Shown: piece after piece, positions 9,602 through 21,752 of the stretch
Layout of the letters: the number at the start of each line of letters is the position of its first letter
How positions within the stretch are numbered: the stretch's first letter is position 1
Assembly: GCA_023374025.1 (NCBI GenBank)
Contig: SIJG01000091.1
Span: 532,139-596,138 of the forward strand
Origin: Heterodera schachtii
Lineage: Eukaryota; Nematoda; Chromadorea; Rhabditida; Heteroderidae
Reading direction: 5' to 3'
DNA: 64,000 nucleotides
The notes under the pieces: model-generated
What the model was told of the DNA's origin: nothing
The model's input: the letters and a program-made list of their open reading frames with translations, nothing else
The model's database searches: none
Position numbers and translations under genes: made by a program

Positions 9602-12600
9602 ATGAATTCAAAAAATATTTTTGCTGCTTCTTTGCTATTTTTAATCTCTTTTTTAATTGAATCAATGCCATTGCCGAAAAATGAGAATAATAATGCCAAA
9701 GACGCTATATCAGAAATTAAAGGTTTGATGAAACTTAAATTAAAATAAAATATTGTATTAATTTTTTGTCCGAATTCGAAACAACAAAAGAACATGAAAG
9801 ACCCCGAGAGGTTTTTATAGTGCTGTTCGAGACAGAAAATCCCATCGGATTCGAGACCGAGAATTGACCGCGAGACTGAAAATCGACCCCTAGATTCGAG
9901 ATCGAAACCTAAAATCCCAAGACCGAGCAAAATCCCGAGACTTTTTCTGAAATTTCTTGTTCTCTTTGAAACAATTTTTTTGAGGCTTTTCATAACAAAT
10001 TTCTTAAATTTGAATTTTTCGCTGCCGTATTATTGCACCGGTGGTGCTGATCAGGGCTAGGCCATTTTTTTAAATTCGAAAAAATTTGTCAATTCTAAAT
10101 ACTTTCGCGTTTTTTGAGTCAATTTAAAACATAAAAATAATTTTGAGGCTAGATTTAGTCAAAAAGATGACCAAATTTTGCGATGAGCCTATTTTTTAAG
10201 AAATATTTTGGGCTTTTATGCGCCTCCGAGTAAAAAACTTTATTATTACCCGATTTAGTAATAGATAATAGAACCAAAAGCAAAACCCACTCAAAAGTGC
10301 CAAAAATAATGAAATTTTCAAACATACAAAATTACCTTCGTTTACCAAGAGCCAATCTTTAAGGGGTGTAAAAAATTCTCAGTCTAGAATCTCGAAAATC
10401 TCAAAAACCGAGACCGAGACTAAAAACCCGAGATCCAGACTCGAGACAGAGACCAAAAAAACGAGATTTTTGTCGAGTCAAGACTCGAGACAGAGACTCT
10501 CGAACAGCACTAGTTTTTTGAATCACAGAATTTATAAATGAGCAGTGAAGCTTCGTAAAAAGAAATGATTGGGTATTTTAATTTAAAAAATGCAACAAAA
10601 AAAAACAACAGAAATTTACAAAGGCTTATAAATCTTTATATTTTATTGAGTTTTTTTTGAGTAATTAATTAACACCAAAAATCATTTTTAATAGGAAGAA
10701 CAAGCAAAACGGAGCAGGATTATATGGACAAAATGGAAAAAATATTAAAAGATAATAATGCCAAAATTGAATTGGTAATTGACGAAGCAAAGCTGATAGC
10801 ATTAGATGTTGGACTGACAATGCGTCATAAAAGCATGAAAAGGTATATTTTAAATAAAATGTAAAAACTTATACAATATTTAAAATTTTTGCTTTTAGTG
10901 ACGCTATTATTCCCGAAAGGATTCCCGCCCCATTCACACTTTTTCCGTCGCCATTCCCTCGACAATTTTTTCAACAAGCATACAACATTCAAACTGTATA
11001 TAATATATATATATATATTTTATTATTATAAATTAATTCCTTTTTTAGGCTTTAGGCACAAAAAATCGCGAAATAAGCACCTAAAAAGGCATAAAAAATC
11101 GCAAAATAGGCATTAAATAGGCACCAAAATCCTAAAATAGGCACAAAAATAGACAAATAATTTTATTAACGATTTTTAGGTAACAAAACAAGTAAAAACT
11201 TAAATATTTCAATTGTAAATGAAATTATTAAATCGTGTAAAGTTTCTTTCGAATAAGGTCAAATTTTTAAACCAAACATTTTTAAGAAAAAAAAAATTTA
11301 AATTTTGGAGATCAATTTTTGGGAAAATTTTTTCATTCTCAGGGGTGTATTTTTCGTTTTTATTGCATTTTTGTTAAGGATTTTTTTGAAATCTTAAAAT
11401 AGGCACACCTTAGGCATAAAAACTCCAAAATAGGCAAAAATAGGCATTATAAAATTCATCGTAGACTCCTCAAACCAAGCGGAAAACAAGTTTTTCGTGC
11501 TTATCTGACGTATCAAGTGCGCAAAATTTTAGGCATTTGCCTAAAAACGGAAGCCCTAGTTATAATTCGTAAATTAAAAAAAATTCATTGGCATTTTATT
11601 TCAAAGAAACTTTTAAAATAAAAAAAAAGTTTTATTTAATTTTTATTATTTATAGGCATTGAATTTGCTGTATTTCCGCGTAATGCGTGATCATAATTTT
11701 TTGTCTGCTGTTTATCGCAATTTGCTTAAATATGACCAATATTTTCGTAATGCATTTCAAATTGTGCAACAAGTGCATGCTGAGGGTATAAAACAACCAT
11801 ATACAGTACTTTTCCAACGTACGGTATGTATATAGGTATAAATAAATTTGTCCAATAAAATTCTAACAATTAAATAATAATTTATTGATTAATTAATCTT
11901 AGATTTAAGGATTATATGCTTTGTGGCAAAAGTGCCGACAAGCAGCAGAACTCAGATTATGTACTCAGACAGGTATTTTTCATCAGATACGATACATTTG
12001 AAATTTCATAAATTTTAAAAATTTTTGTCAATGACAGCCATTAAATTTTGAAATTTTATTAAATTTTCTTAATAAATTTGCAAAAATGAAATTGAGTATT
12101 TGAGTAAAATTCTTGCATGAAATATGTAAATATCCCGCAAATATTTCAATTTTTCATTAAAATTTCTTTGCAAGTTTTCAACTCAGGCCCAACTGAAAAA
12201 ATTATATTTAATACAGTATAGTCCTATACTGTCACTATTTTAAAATTATATACCAATACATTGAACATTGTTCAGCTTGAAGTGAATGGGGGTGCCATTG
12301 GAGGGATAAGCTTTTCGGCACGCACTTCAGCGCTTCACCGCCAAATTCTTTCAAAATTTGGCTTAGACCTGTCTAATGCAGTAGAGGTTCAGACAAATAA
12401 GGGTATTGTGGAAGCATTGTATCGAGCTTGGTAAAAATTTACAAATTTTTATTAAACAAAATAATAAAAAAATTAAAAAAATTTTATTTGTGATTTTTGA
12501 TAACGATTTTTTCTCATTGGACTGACGTGAGAATTTTGAAAATCAAACTTCACTTCGTAAACATAATAGTTTAAGAAAAAAAATTCAATAATTTACCAAA

Positions 12601-14723
12601 TGAAATTATGTGGGAATATTTAAATTTTAACTAGATTTATTTAGAATTATTTTAAATGCCTAAAAAGCCGATCAGAAATAAATTTAATTATTTATTTGAA
12701 TTATATTTAGGCTTAAATTTGGAAACCCAAAAGCAATTGTTCTTATGATTTTTAATGACGTGCCGTCAAGTCTTTATTACGAGCGGAATTCCCTGTTCAA
12801 TGATTTGATATTGAAATTCTTCGGCAAAGCACAAATTGTCTCACTAACATTGGCTGAATGCTCCGCATTGTATGTAAAAAACTAAATAAAATTACATATA
12901 ATTGAATAATTTATAAATTTTTAAATTAATTGGGTAATAGTAATTAGGCAATTAATTAGTTTAGTCTGACGCTTGATCCCAACGACTTTTCCTTGCGTTT
13001 TGGCGATAAAATTATTGCTGTTGTGTTCAATCAGCAAATGATGATTAGCGCAAATCAAGCGGAAATGGAAGCACGCCGTATGATTGAACGTTCAACCGCA
13101 ATTGTAAAAAACAAATTAAAATTGAAAAAAAATTAAAAATATTTTATTTAAAAAGTAACTCAGCGACAAAAATTTATTCCAATTAAAGTCTTTAATTAAT
13201 GATTAAAATTGGGTAAAAGAGAGTTCGCTTATTTCTGTAATTAACTTTTGTGTACTGTAAAAATTTAAACAGCTAAATTACCGTTCACAAGTCATTTTGT
13301 CTTGAAAACTTGTCAACCCGAGAATAAATTTTCGCTTAAATATAAATGATAAATTTTGAAAATACAATAACCAATAGAATGAATTTCTTGGGTTTATCTT
13401 TAGTTAGCGTTTAAAAGTCAGTTTGCTTAGGAAACTGTTATCACCGATAATGGAAAACTGTAATTTACCGCTGAAATTTTTTAAAATCCAGTAAACCCAT
13501 ATTAAACAGAAAGCACCTTCGCTTGCAGCCGCTTTGGCTCACACTAAAAAAGTCCAACAGGTGAGAAATCAAATTTCGCTTTTTTGTTTTTTAAACAAAG
13601 TCATGCCTAGGTCCTTGCCAAGCCGGGCATTTTGGAATACTTTTTCAAGAATCCCAATGAAGCGCCGTTAATTGAACCAATTCGAAACACATTTACAAAG
13701 ATTTGGAGAATAGATGATGAAAACACTCAGTATAATCAAGAGCTAATTGAAGTAAAATATTTTAAAATTAAAAGAAATTTGTTTATATTTTAAATTTTAA
13801 TAATAATAATATTATTATTATTACTATTAAGAAAGTCAAACAACAGCCGAATCAATTTGTGTTGAAGAAAATTGAATATGCATTTACCGAAAAATTAGTA
13901 GGACGAACATATTTTGGACAAGAAATTCTCAGTCGCCTGTCAAGTTTCACTGCCGCTGAGCGTGCGTCATATATTTTGATGGAAAAATTGCAACCAATTA
14001 CTGTGAAGGTATTTTAAAATAAATTTTACAAATAGGAAGATTCAAAATAAATGAATAAAATTAAATGCAGAGGAAATTAGATTGAAAATGAAAACGAGAA
14101 ATGAGGAAATGAAATATGAACAAAAGCCCCATTTCAAAAATATAGACACAAATTTTCAAAATCGAAAAAAAAATACAATCAAAATAAATCTATTTTAACT
14201 AAATTTCTATTTTATTTCAAACATTTAAAAAAATTAAAATTGTTAATTTGTTCAGAATAAATGCTTTCTTAAAAATAAATTGTTTATATTAGCCCCATTT
14301 ATTTGGGTTTATAATTAAATTTTGCTTTTTATTAGGAATTCTTATAAAATCTATATACAATAATTTCTTTTATAAATCTCATTTATATTTATGGGTTTAA
14401 TACGCATATTAAAATTTTTTTATTAAAAAATAATAATTTTTGTTTTTTATTAATCCTATTCCTATTAGAATCACATGGTATGGCCAAGAAAGAAGCCGCA
14501 ACAGCTGCTGCAGGATGAAGAGCACGAAAATCATCAAAGCTTTTTTGAGGAGGTGACCCCGGAATTGGGCATTTTTGGCACTTTGTTTGGCAATGTTGTT
14601 AATGGCCAAGTGTTTTACAATGTCCCACTGGGCCATTTGTTGAAGACAAAATTGGCCAACGAAAATGAGGGCGGAGTGATCAGAGGAAACAGTGCTTATG
14701 ACTCAGCATATTTGGTGGACTGA
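9602..14723 (+). CDS. Secreted glutathione-synthetase-like protein
   Basis: Twelve exons (9602-9722, 10695-10842, 10899-10995, 11656-11823, 11910-11972, 12276-12430, 12711-12873, 12960-13103, 13510-13560, 13611-13751, 13832-14008, 14469-14723) join in phase into 560 codons. Residues 1-25 form a signal peptide, absent from housekeeping GS. GS blocks follow in order: APFTLFPSPFPR, LYFRVM, QRTDYML, LEVNGGAIGGIS, LDPNDFSLRFGD, RRMIERSTAIKAPS, HTKKVQQVLAKPGILEYF, NQFVLK, TPELGIFG and EGGVIRG. Substrate Arg and the Glu/Asn magnesium ligands of EVN are kept. The usual REGGGNN loop after FVLK is replaced by a longer segment (KIEYAFTEKLVGR), GGVAAG became GGVIRG, and RTK became KTK. Normal ATP-dependent glutathione synthesis is therefore doubtful. 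Expanded secreted GS-like effectors are known in cyst and reniform nematodes, and this fits that class. Confidence 0.9.
9818..10512. mobile_element. hAT-like non-autonomous element in GS intron 1
   Basis: Terminal inverted repeats start TAGTGCTGTTCGAGA and end with its complement. Subterminal regions are packed with GAGAC/CCGAGA motifs. Flanking 8-mers (GGTTTTTA and GTTTTTTG) match at six of eight positions, a weak trace of an 8-bp target duplication. There is no transposase. It enlarges intron 1 to about 970 bases without touching the exons. Confidence 0.65.
11030..11560. repeat. TAGGCA-rich dispersed repeat in GS intron 3
   Basis: Repeated AAAATAGGCA, AAAAATCGCGAAATA and TTAGGCAC phrases fill this part of the intron. 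The same family recurs inverted at 19590-20010 and in pieces at 38940-39110, 40240-40400 and 41000-41050. It is non-coding. Confidence 0.6.
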
Positions 14724-15815
14724 AAGGAGCCGATTGATGATGATGCACAGGAATAAAATTATTCAAGATGAAAATATTAATTTATTCCATTTAACAAAGT
14801 CTCCATTTTTTTTTCACTTTTTCTATTTTAATTCAAAATGTTGAATTTCGTGAGATATTTTTTTTTATTAATGCTGGCCATTTTTTAATTCATTTATATA
14901 AACCTGGTATAAAATAAAATGAGTCCATTTGATTTCGTACCATTTGAGTTCAATCACAAATTGTAAAATTTAATCCATATTTTATGATTTATCAAAAAAA
15001 AAATTACCTTTTATAATTTGAATAATTATAACAGCATCAAAAAATGTTAGGCCAAAAAAAACAACATAATTACAATTATTTCAACTGACTTCATGAAACC
15101 CAGAATTTTCTATTTTTGTCATATTTATTTATTATGCCTTGGTTTAATTCTTAGGAAAAAATTCAAAATACTTTTCAAACTTATGTTCAAGGGCCTATTA
15201 GAATTAACATCACATCCCTGATGTGAGTATAATATGATAAATCATATGCATGTTGAATTAATGTCATTTGGTCACATCGCCGATCTGATCGTCAGATCAA
15301 ATGTGGGGCGATCATATGATGTTGTGAATATGACAAGCACTCATATGCAACGACCATATGATGGAAAAGCTGTTAGAATTATTTTTGCCCGATATGACCC
15401 ATCAGCTCGTCATATGATAATGCAAAATAATGTTTTACCATTATAACGCAAATAAAAAATATTAAAAGTACATGTGTTACATATGTTTTGAAAAACAAAA
15501 AAGTTGGTCAATCTTTTGATTTTTATGAAAAATAATTATTTTCTCATTGCAATAATACACATTTTGGGTAAGTTTGTTAAAAAATTCAACTAAAATTGAC
15601 TATTGGTCAGAAAAAATAAATTATGGTTCATTAGAAAGCAAACAGTCCATAATATAATGAAATGACATTGTCTTTATCAACTTTTCTCAATTTTTGAATA
15701 ATGAATGGTCCAACAATTATATTTTTTAGGAAAATCCCGCACTTATATAGAGGTGGAGTGGACAAAAAAGCAGATTCTTGAAAAAAAGGAAGAAATCAAA
15801 AGATATATTTCGTGG
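14724..15815. other. Intergenic region downstream of the GS-like gene
   Basis: AT-rich; AATAAA occurs near 14752 and may serve as polyadenylation signal for the GS-like gene. At 15225-15430 several CATATG/ATCATATGA palindromes occur within a 70-codon ORF that I do not regard as a gene. The end (15690-15730) resembles the 3' ends of the neighbouring GPCR copies (AATGGTCCAAC). Confidence 0.4.
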
Positions 15816-15818
15816 TTG

Positions 15819-16412
15819 GTCGACCGACGAAAAGTGCAAATTTTGCGACTAACGAAAAGTGCAAAAATCAAGCATTATTTAATTGAAAAACTAAAAATAA
15901 CCTAATATATATAGTAAAATTATTTCTGCTAATTTGCAAATGAAGCAAAAGATAAAAATTTTTGTTAAATAATAATATTTAACACTTTTTTCAAAACTTT
16001 CCCGGTTTTTAGTATATTATAAAGTATTGAGTTTTAATTGTAAGCATAACCACTCAAAAAACAGGGTGACTTCGTTTTTTGTTTTTCTAATTATTAGCAT
16101 AATTGAGCAATATACTAGCGAAGATATCATTAAAAAACTCATAAAATGCTACAAAAAATGTCGAAACAATTTGCCCACTGTCAATAATTAAAAAATTTTT
16201 ATTAGTCAAAGTTTCATGAAAAAGCAATCCCATAAAATATTTTCTTGTTTTTATTTCATTTGAAAATTGGCAAAAAAAATTACTATATTATTAATTTTTT
16301 AATTAAAAATGTGGTTGTAATTTTTCTAATGATTTCTTGACTTTCATAAATAGATTAAAAATCAAATACATAAATCAACTGCTTGATTTTTGCACTTTTC
16401 GTCGATGGTCAT
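15819..16412. mobile_element. TIR element between GPCR 3' ends
   Basis: The left end has CGACGAAAAGTGCAAA, then a second ACGAAAAGTGCAAAAATCAAGCA. The right end (16380-16412) is the complement of that second copy ending in GACC. No coding capacity is visible and the target duplication is not clear. It lies within the tandem GPCR remnant cluster. Confidence 0.5.
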
Positions 16413-16439
16413 AGCAGCGATCGATAAATTTGTTCCGAG

Positions 16440-17262
16440 TTAATTATCTCAATTTGTGAATAATGGTCCAACAGCTGCTGCTGGTGAGTTGCACTTCAAT
16501 AATTTTTTGTATGCTTCTCGATAATTTTCACTTAAAAAATAATTTAAAAAATATATAATATTATTTTTCTTTAATTACCACCTCAACATGAGAATGGGTG
16601 CACCGCTGGCTGAAAGAAAACTTGTAACAGAAACCAACAAAAAGAAGGCAAATGGTGCATTAAATTGAGCATTTTATGTGCAAATCTACGTTAGCTGATC
16701 AGTAATAGTGATGCAATTTGATCACCAATAACCACTGCGATTAGCCATTCAATTAAAATCACAAATGTTATCAGAAAAACCGATCGCAATTCTACTCACG
16801 GAATGATCAGAAGCTTAATGAAGGGATATTTGGGTACGGGTTAAACAAAGCAGTTAGTATTAATTAATTTTGTAATTACACATTTTTACGGGTTACTCGA
16901 AATTGTTGATGACAATTGGGTTGGTTCTTTTCGTTGGAATTTGACATAACGCCATAAAATTTAGACCGAAATGCCAACATAATTGGAACAGACAATGAAA
17001 GAATAAAATACGAAACAGATTAAAAAGATGTGTTACAAAAAAGTAACCTTGAGAAATTAATAATGACGGAAAATAAAGAAAAAACAAATAAATTAAATTT
17101 CAAATAGTCTTTCTATGATACTGTCATATTAATCGATGTACCGTACACATTGAGTACCATTATGATGCAAAATATAACATTGAAAAAGGAACAACTACTA
17201 ATCGGAAATAGCAATTAATAGTCATTCGGCAGAGATCAAAAAGCAGAAAAAAATTGTATTCA
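16440..17262 (-). pseudogene. Decayed rhodopsin-like nematode GPCR, copy A
   Basis: Remnants read in minus-strand order. TM3/ISAE followed by a stop is at about 17250. A TM4-like hydrophobic run with VLNVYG is at 17230-17110. A TM5-type stretch with FGLNFMALCQIP is at 16990-16920. TM6 (RSVFLITFVILIEWLIAVV) is at 16790-16720, TM7 with SASGAPILMLR is at 16620-16580, and the tail REAYKKLL ends near 16450. In-frame stops and missing pieces show decay. The GAPILML-x-SxEA-type end is typical of srsx-like receptors. Parallel segments in copy B confirm the reading. Confidence 0.6.
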
Positions 17263-17264
17263 AG

Positions 17265-19296
17265 TCGTAAATAATGGTCCAACAGCTGCTGAGTTGCGTT
17301 TAAACAATTTTTTTGTATGCCTCGCGATAATTTTCACTTCAAAATTTGAAAAAATTAATTTTATTTAATTTTTTAATTTTTACCTTAACATAAGAATGGG
17401 TGCTCCGCTGGCGGAAGCCAAAATTGGAATAATAGAAAGGAGTGCTGATGATACAGTTGATAGATTTTGGATAAAGCTTGTTCCTTGATTTTTGTTACCA
17501 ACAAATAAATAAAAGGTAAATTTATAAAATTGCAATGTGATTTGATTACGATAAACCGCCGCAATTAGCCAACCGATCAAAATCACTAATGACAATAGAA
17601 AAACTGATCGTAACATTCTGCGCATTGAATGATCAGATGCTAGAATGGTTGCGTATTTACATGAAATTTTTTTTTTATTATTCTACTTGGAATAATTGTC
17701 GCTAAACACGGCGAGTCAATTTTGGGCTCCAAGTACAATTAAGTTGGATTTTTCGTCTTAGTGGTCTGTGAGTTAGTCACCAAAAGGGGGGCCTTAGGTT
17801 CGAGTCCTCCTTATGTTGTGTGTTAATTTCAATTTCTTTTTTTAAAGAAGAAAGAAGAATTATTTTCTTTATAGAAGTTTTCGTGTCAAGAAAAAATCAT
17901 ATTCAAAAAACGTTGGTTAAGTACAGCATCGAATTAATATAGCGAATTTTATGAAAGTTTTTAGCTTATAACTTTTTCAATAATAAATCAAGTAAAACGA
18001 TTTTATGCTCATTTTGAAGGGAAAATTCAGAAGAATCTGCCTAAGTTAATCTAATATTTTAAGAAAATAGCTTAATAGCTGAAAAATGATAGAAAACATT
18101 GCATTTTGTGTCCTGGGAAAAGATTTTTTCCTGTGGGTAACTTTTCTTGAAATTTTGCCTAGGCTAGTTTTTTGGCCCCATCTGTCGAATTCTATTTTGT
18201 TTTTTGAAAGTATATTTTCTAACTCGAAATCGGCTCTTCTATTTTTACAAGGGAAAATCCCCCAAAATTTTAAGTTTTGCAAAGTTTTGGCGTTCTGATT
18301 ACTAAATAAATTATAAACTTATTTGCACTGGGAACCCAAAAATGACTCGCCGTGTAAATTAATGGTCTTTTTTAGTTTTGGAATTTGACATAACGCCATA
18401 AAATTTGAACAGAAATGACGACATAATTGAGAACACACAGCGAAAGAATAAATTTTGAAATTGTTGTATTCAATACGTCCGAATAAAGACCAGTGTAGCA
18501 AAAAATAAATCTAAAAAAGAAAACAATAAAAGGATCTTTATAAATAATTTAATCATTACAGTAAAATTTAAAATTAGAGCTTTCAAAGTTCGTAGTGATA
18601 ATAGTAATTCCCCGTATATATTGAATACCATAAAAATGCCAAAAAGAATACACAAAAAAGAAAATAATGAAAATCGTTGAATTGTTTTTCCTTGGATCCA
18701 ATTCAAAAAATATTACTTAATTGGAAACAGACAATAATAATCGTTCGGCAGAGATCAAAAAAAAAGTGCCAAAAACGAGGCATACGATGCCAAAGTTGAC
18801 ACCATAAGAGTGCCAGCACAGATACGGTAGTCAACTGTGGTGTACTGTAAAATCAGGGCCAAAAAATTGGCAAGGAAAGGAGTGACGAAAAGCAATTGGC
18901 AAAACGAATCAAAAGCCAACAGCCAATTACACACCTTGTGATCCGTTCTTTAAACCAATGCGAAAATTCCTGGCAAAATAATTTGTGGCCAAATGGGTGA
19001 CCAAATGCCCATTTTATGCTGATTATCAATTCCTTTAATAAATTTATCTGACTAAAAAATTAGACTAATAGTAATTAGATATTTAATTTAAATTTATGAT
19101 TTTTGGCTTACCTCCACAATTGCAATTTGGAATTGAAATGCGCAATTAGCAACAATAAACTGATGAAGCATGGACTGAAAATCCATTCGAAAAATGACAA
19201 ATTTTTGTCCAAAATGCCGAATTTTGTTGCCAAATTATTATGATCAGTTTTAGAGACAAATGTAATGTTCAAATATTGGCAGATATGATCAAACAT
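17265..19296 (-). pseudogene. Decayed rhodopsin-like nematode GPCR, copy B
   Basis: The 5' exon begins at 19296 (MFDHICQYLNITF). TM2/TM3 (VCNWLLAFDSFCQLLF... to ASYASFLALF) lies at 18915-18750 and should continue ISAERLLLSVSN. A T-run one base short (nine instead of ten) breaks that frame. TM4 with FNIYGELL is at 18690-18590, a TM5 block with CSNFMALCQIP at 18470-18370, and TM6/TM7 ending ASASGAPILML at 17640-17390. The last exon, 17330-17265, has an A-run one base longer than copy A, shifting its frame. A TIR element separates the TM5 and TM6 blocks. Two homopolymer shifts could be assembly errors, but the pattern fits a pseudogene. Confidence 0.65.
17707..18354. mobile_element. TIR element inserted in GPCR copy B
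   Basis: Ends are CACGGCGAGTCA(A/T)TTTTGGG and its complement, about 28 bases with few mismatches, flanked on both sides by TAAA (17703-17706, 18355-18358). It is non-autonomous. Inside, 17752-17812 carries a tRNA-like stretch with a B-box (GGTTCGAGTCC), suggesting a tRNA-derived piece. The TAAA duplication does not match a superfamily I can name with confidence. Confidence 0.65.
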
Positions 19297-19411
19297 TATT
19301 ATGATTTAAATCTTAAAAACTATTCATTTATAATGGGAAAAAGAAGACAAATTCTATCGGATTTAATTGGAAAGCTTTGATGAGAGAGCTTTAACGAAAG
19401 AAAATCGCGCC

Positions 19412-19470
19412 CAGACATTTGCGGATGGACATTTGCGGACGGACATTTGCGGACGGACATTTGCGGACGG
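19412..19470. repeat. 14-bp tandem repeat
   Basis: Four copies of GGACATTTGCGGAC, the first slightly diverged. It lies just upstream of GPCR copy B. The short-unit layout resembles the subterminal GGACAATCCGACAGT repeats of the element at 42661-43399, but the sequences differ. Confidence 0.8.
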
Positions 19471-19589
19471 TTTCTGAATAAAAAAAAAATTATTTTTTTA
19501 ACAAAAATAATTTGGAAGAGTGGGCCTCGTCAGTACGGTATCTTCAGGTTAAAAAGAACTAAATACGTGTATTTTTGAAAAAATGATTA

Positions 19590-20020
19590 ACAAAAATGCA
19601 ATAAAAACGAAAAACAACCCATAAGAAATGACCCAAAATTTTTCACAAAATATACCCCTAGGAATTGAAAAAAATTTCAAAAAATTGACCCCAAAATTTA
19701 ATATTTTTTCTTATTAAAAATTTTTGCTTTAAAAATTTGTTCTTATTCTGAAAAAACTTTAAATTATTTAATAAATTCATTTACAATTGAAATATTTAAG
19801 TTTCTACGTGTTTTACTGCTTAAAAAGCGTTAATAATTTTAGTGCCTATTCGAGGATTTTTGTGCCTATTTAATGCCTAAATAATTTTAGTGCCTATTCG
19901 AGGATTTTTGTGCATATTTAATGCCTATTTTGCGATTTTTTATGCCTTTTTAGATGCCTATTTCGCGATTTTTTTTTGCCAAAAAAAGGAAGCGCTATTT
20001 ATTATAAAATATAATTATTT
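19590..20020. repeat. Inverted copy of the TAGGCA-rich dispersed repeat
   Basis: TGCCTATTT phrases, TTTAGTGCCTATTCGAGGATT twice in near-perfect tandem, and GCGATTTTTTATGCC are the complement of the repeat in GS intron 3. It is non-coding. Confidence 0.6.
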
Positions 20021-20040
20021 CTCTCCTTTGGCCTAGTTGG

Positions 20041-21031
20041 TAGAGTGCGACGGGACCGGGAATTTTGGGCAAAACCGGGACCGGGACTTGCCGGGACCTG
20101 AGAAGCCGGGACCGGGACCGGGACCTCAATTTTTTTTCGGGACCGGGACCGGGAACCGGGACCAACCGGGACTTTTTAAAAATTCAAAAAAATTCAAAAA
20201 ATTTTTAAAAAATTCAAATTTTAATTTATTTCAATTGAAAATAACACAAAATTAAATTTTTATTTTATTTTTTATTTAATAAAATCCAAAAGTTAAAGCA
20301 TAATTAAATTAATGAAAATTTTCAAGCTAAATTTATTTAAATTATTTTTAAAAATAATCATTTTTGGACTAAATGATCGAATATTATTAGAAATTTATAT
20401 TACTTTTATGATCATTTTTTCGGCGCGCTTTTTGCAAACAACTTTTGTTGAGAAGGGGAGACCGGCGGTGCCGATAGGCGCCGCCGGGGAAAATTTTTGA
20501 AAATTTGAGTGTAATTTGTTAACAGATTTTCAACAAAAAGGCAAGTTTTTTGGATTTATTAGGCTCAATATGTACATATTTTCATTTAAAAAAAATAATA
20601 AAATATATATATAAATAAAAAAATATATGAGAAGTCATATTTTGTCGATAGGAAAACCATGAATATACAAAAAGAAAATTCAAAATATTTTAATTTCCGT
20701 AGAGGGATTGAACCAGGGGAAAGAAGAAGACAAAAGTCAAGGGGACTAGCCACTAGGCCATTTGCACAATTGGTTACGACACTCTTAAAGAATATTTTTA
20801 ATCATTTTTTTAATGTTTTTTTTCCTTTGACTCCAATTTTCATCACTAATTTTCCACTCAGACCCCCATTCTTACCAGTGCTTGTTTTTCCCGGTTCCCG
20901 GTTGCCCTACCGGGACCGGGACCGGGACCTGAGCTTTTCAAAACCCGGGACCGGGAACCGGGACCGGGACCTCGGATGACCGGGAATTCCCGGCCCGGTC
21001 CCGGTCCCGGTCCCGGTCCCGTCGCACTCTA
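20041..21031. mobile_element. hAT-type non-autonomous element with 8-bp TSD
   Basis: Inverted termini TAGAGTGCGACGGGACCGGG and complement, extended by many CCGGGACCGGGA iterations, are flanked by perfect 8-bp duplications CTAGTTGG (20033-20040 and 21032-21039). Both the 8-bp TSD and the TAGxG start are hallmarks of hAT elements. No transposase is visible. At 20697-20775, on the minus strand, a tRNA-like A-box (TGGCCTAGTGG) and B-box (GGTTCAATCCC) occur. An A-box-like TGGCCTAGTTGG also forms the insertion site. Confidence 0.85.
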
Positions 21032-21039
21032 CTAGTTGG

Positions 21040-21690
21040 TTGTTTCCTTGATTCATTTTCTTTTTTGCTTAGTTTCATTTTATTCTCATAGCAGTGTGTG
21101 TTAATGCATTATTTTAAAGAATTTTGTTGAAGTCCGAATTTTATCATTATTAAGTTAACAAAAAAATAGAAATAACTTTCTTCTTAATGAGTTTACAATC
21201 ATTTTTATTACAATATCACTCCATATAAAATTTAAAAAAATTTAACCCTATATTATTTTTAAAATTTGACCATTTTTGGTATAAACTCTGTTTCACAAAT
21301 CTGCGCTTTATTTTCTGTTGAGCCGGTTAATTGCTCAAACAATTATTTGTGCAAAAGTCGAACACCAAATAAATTTATTGAAGACAAATGCAAAAATAAA
21401 TAAAACAAATATTTGTCGGAGGAACGGATCGAATTGGTGTAGCACAAAAATAGGAAGGAAAATAATACAATGAATGCTGGACTAAGGGAAGGGAATGCAT
21501 GAATGGGGCAATTTTTTAAAAATGAGAATTTTTCAAGTTTTCCATTGCAAAAAAATCAATTAATTTTTTTGAAGAAAAAATTCTCGGTTTTATTTGAAAA
21601 AATAAAAAATTCAGCGGTTCCCAAAAACGAAAATTTGGCATTTTGTGATGAAATTTTCTTTTGGTCATTGACTCTTTGCCATAATTACAT
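21040..21690. other. AT-rich spacer, no gene seen
   Basis: Short overlapping ORFs at 21503-21746 have no recognisable features and do not fit splice models. The duplicated block that includes the OTU gene begins at about 21690. Confidence 0.4.
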
Positions 21691-21752
21691 AATATAAACA
21701 AATAAATTATACATATGTAAAATGAATGTGAGAAATCATTTGTCAAATTGTT

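Noticed and set aside
15234..15446. 70-codon ORF with His and Met clusters
   Set aside because: It arises from repeated CATATG palindromes, with no splice or homology support.
20697..20775. Functional tRNA gene on the minus strand
   Set aside because: A- and B-box strings are present, but I cannot pair an acceptor stem; it fits a tRNA-derived repeat better.
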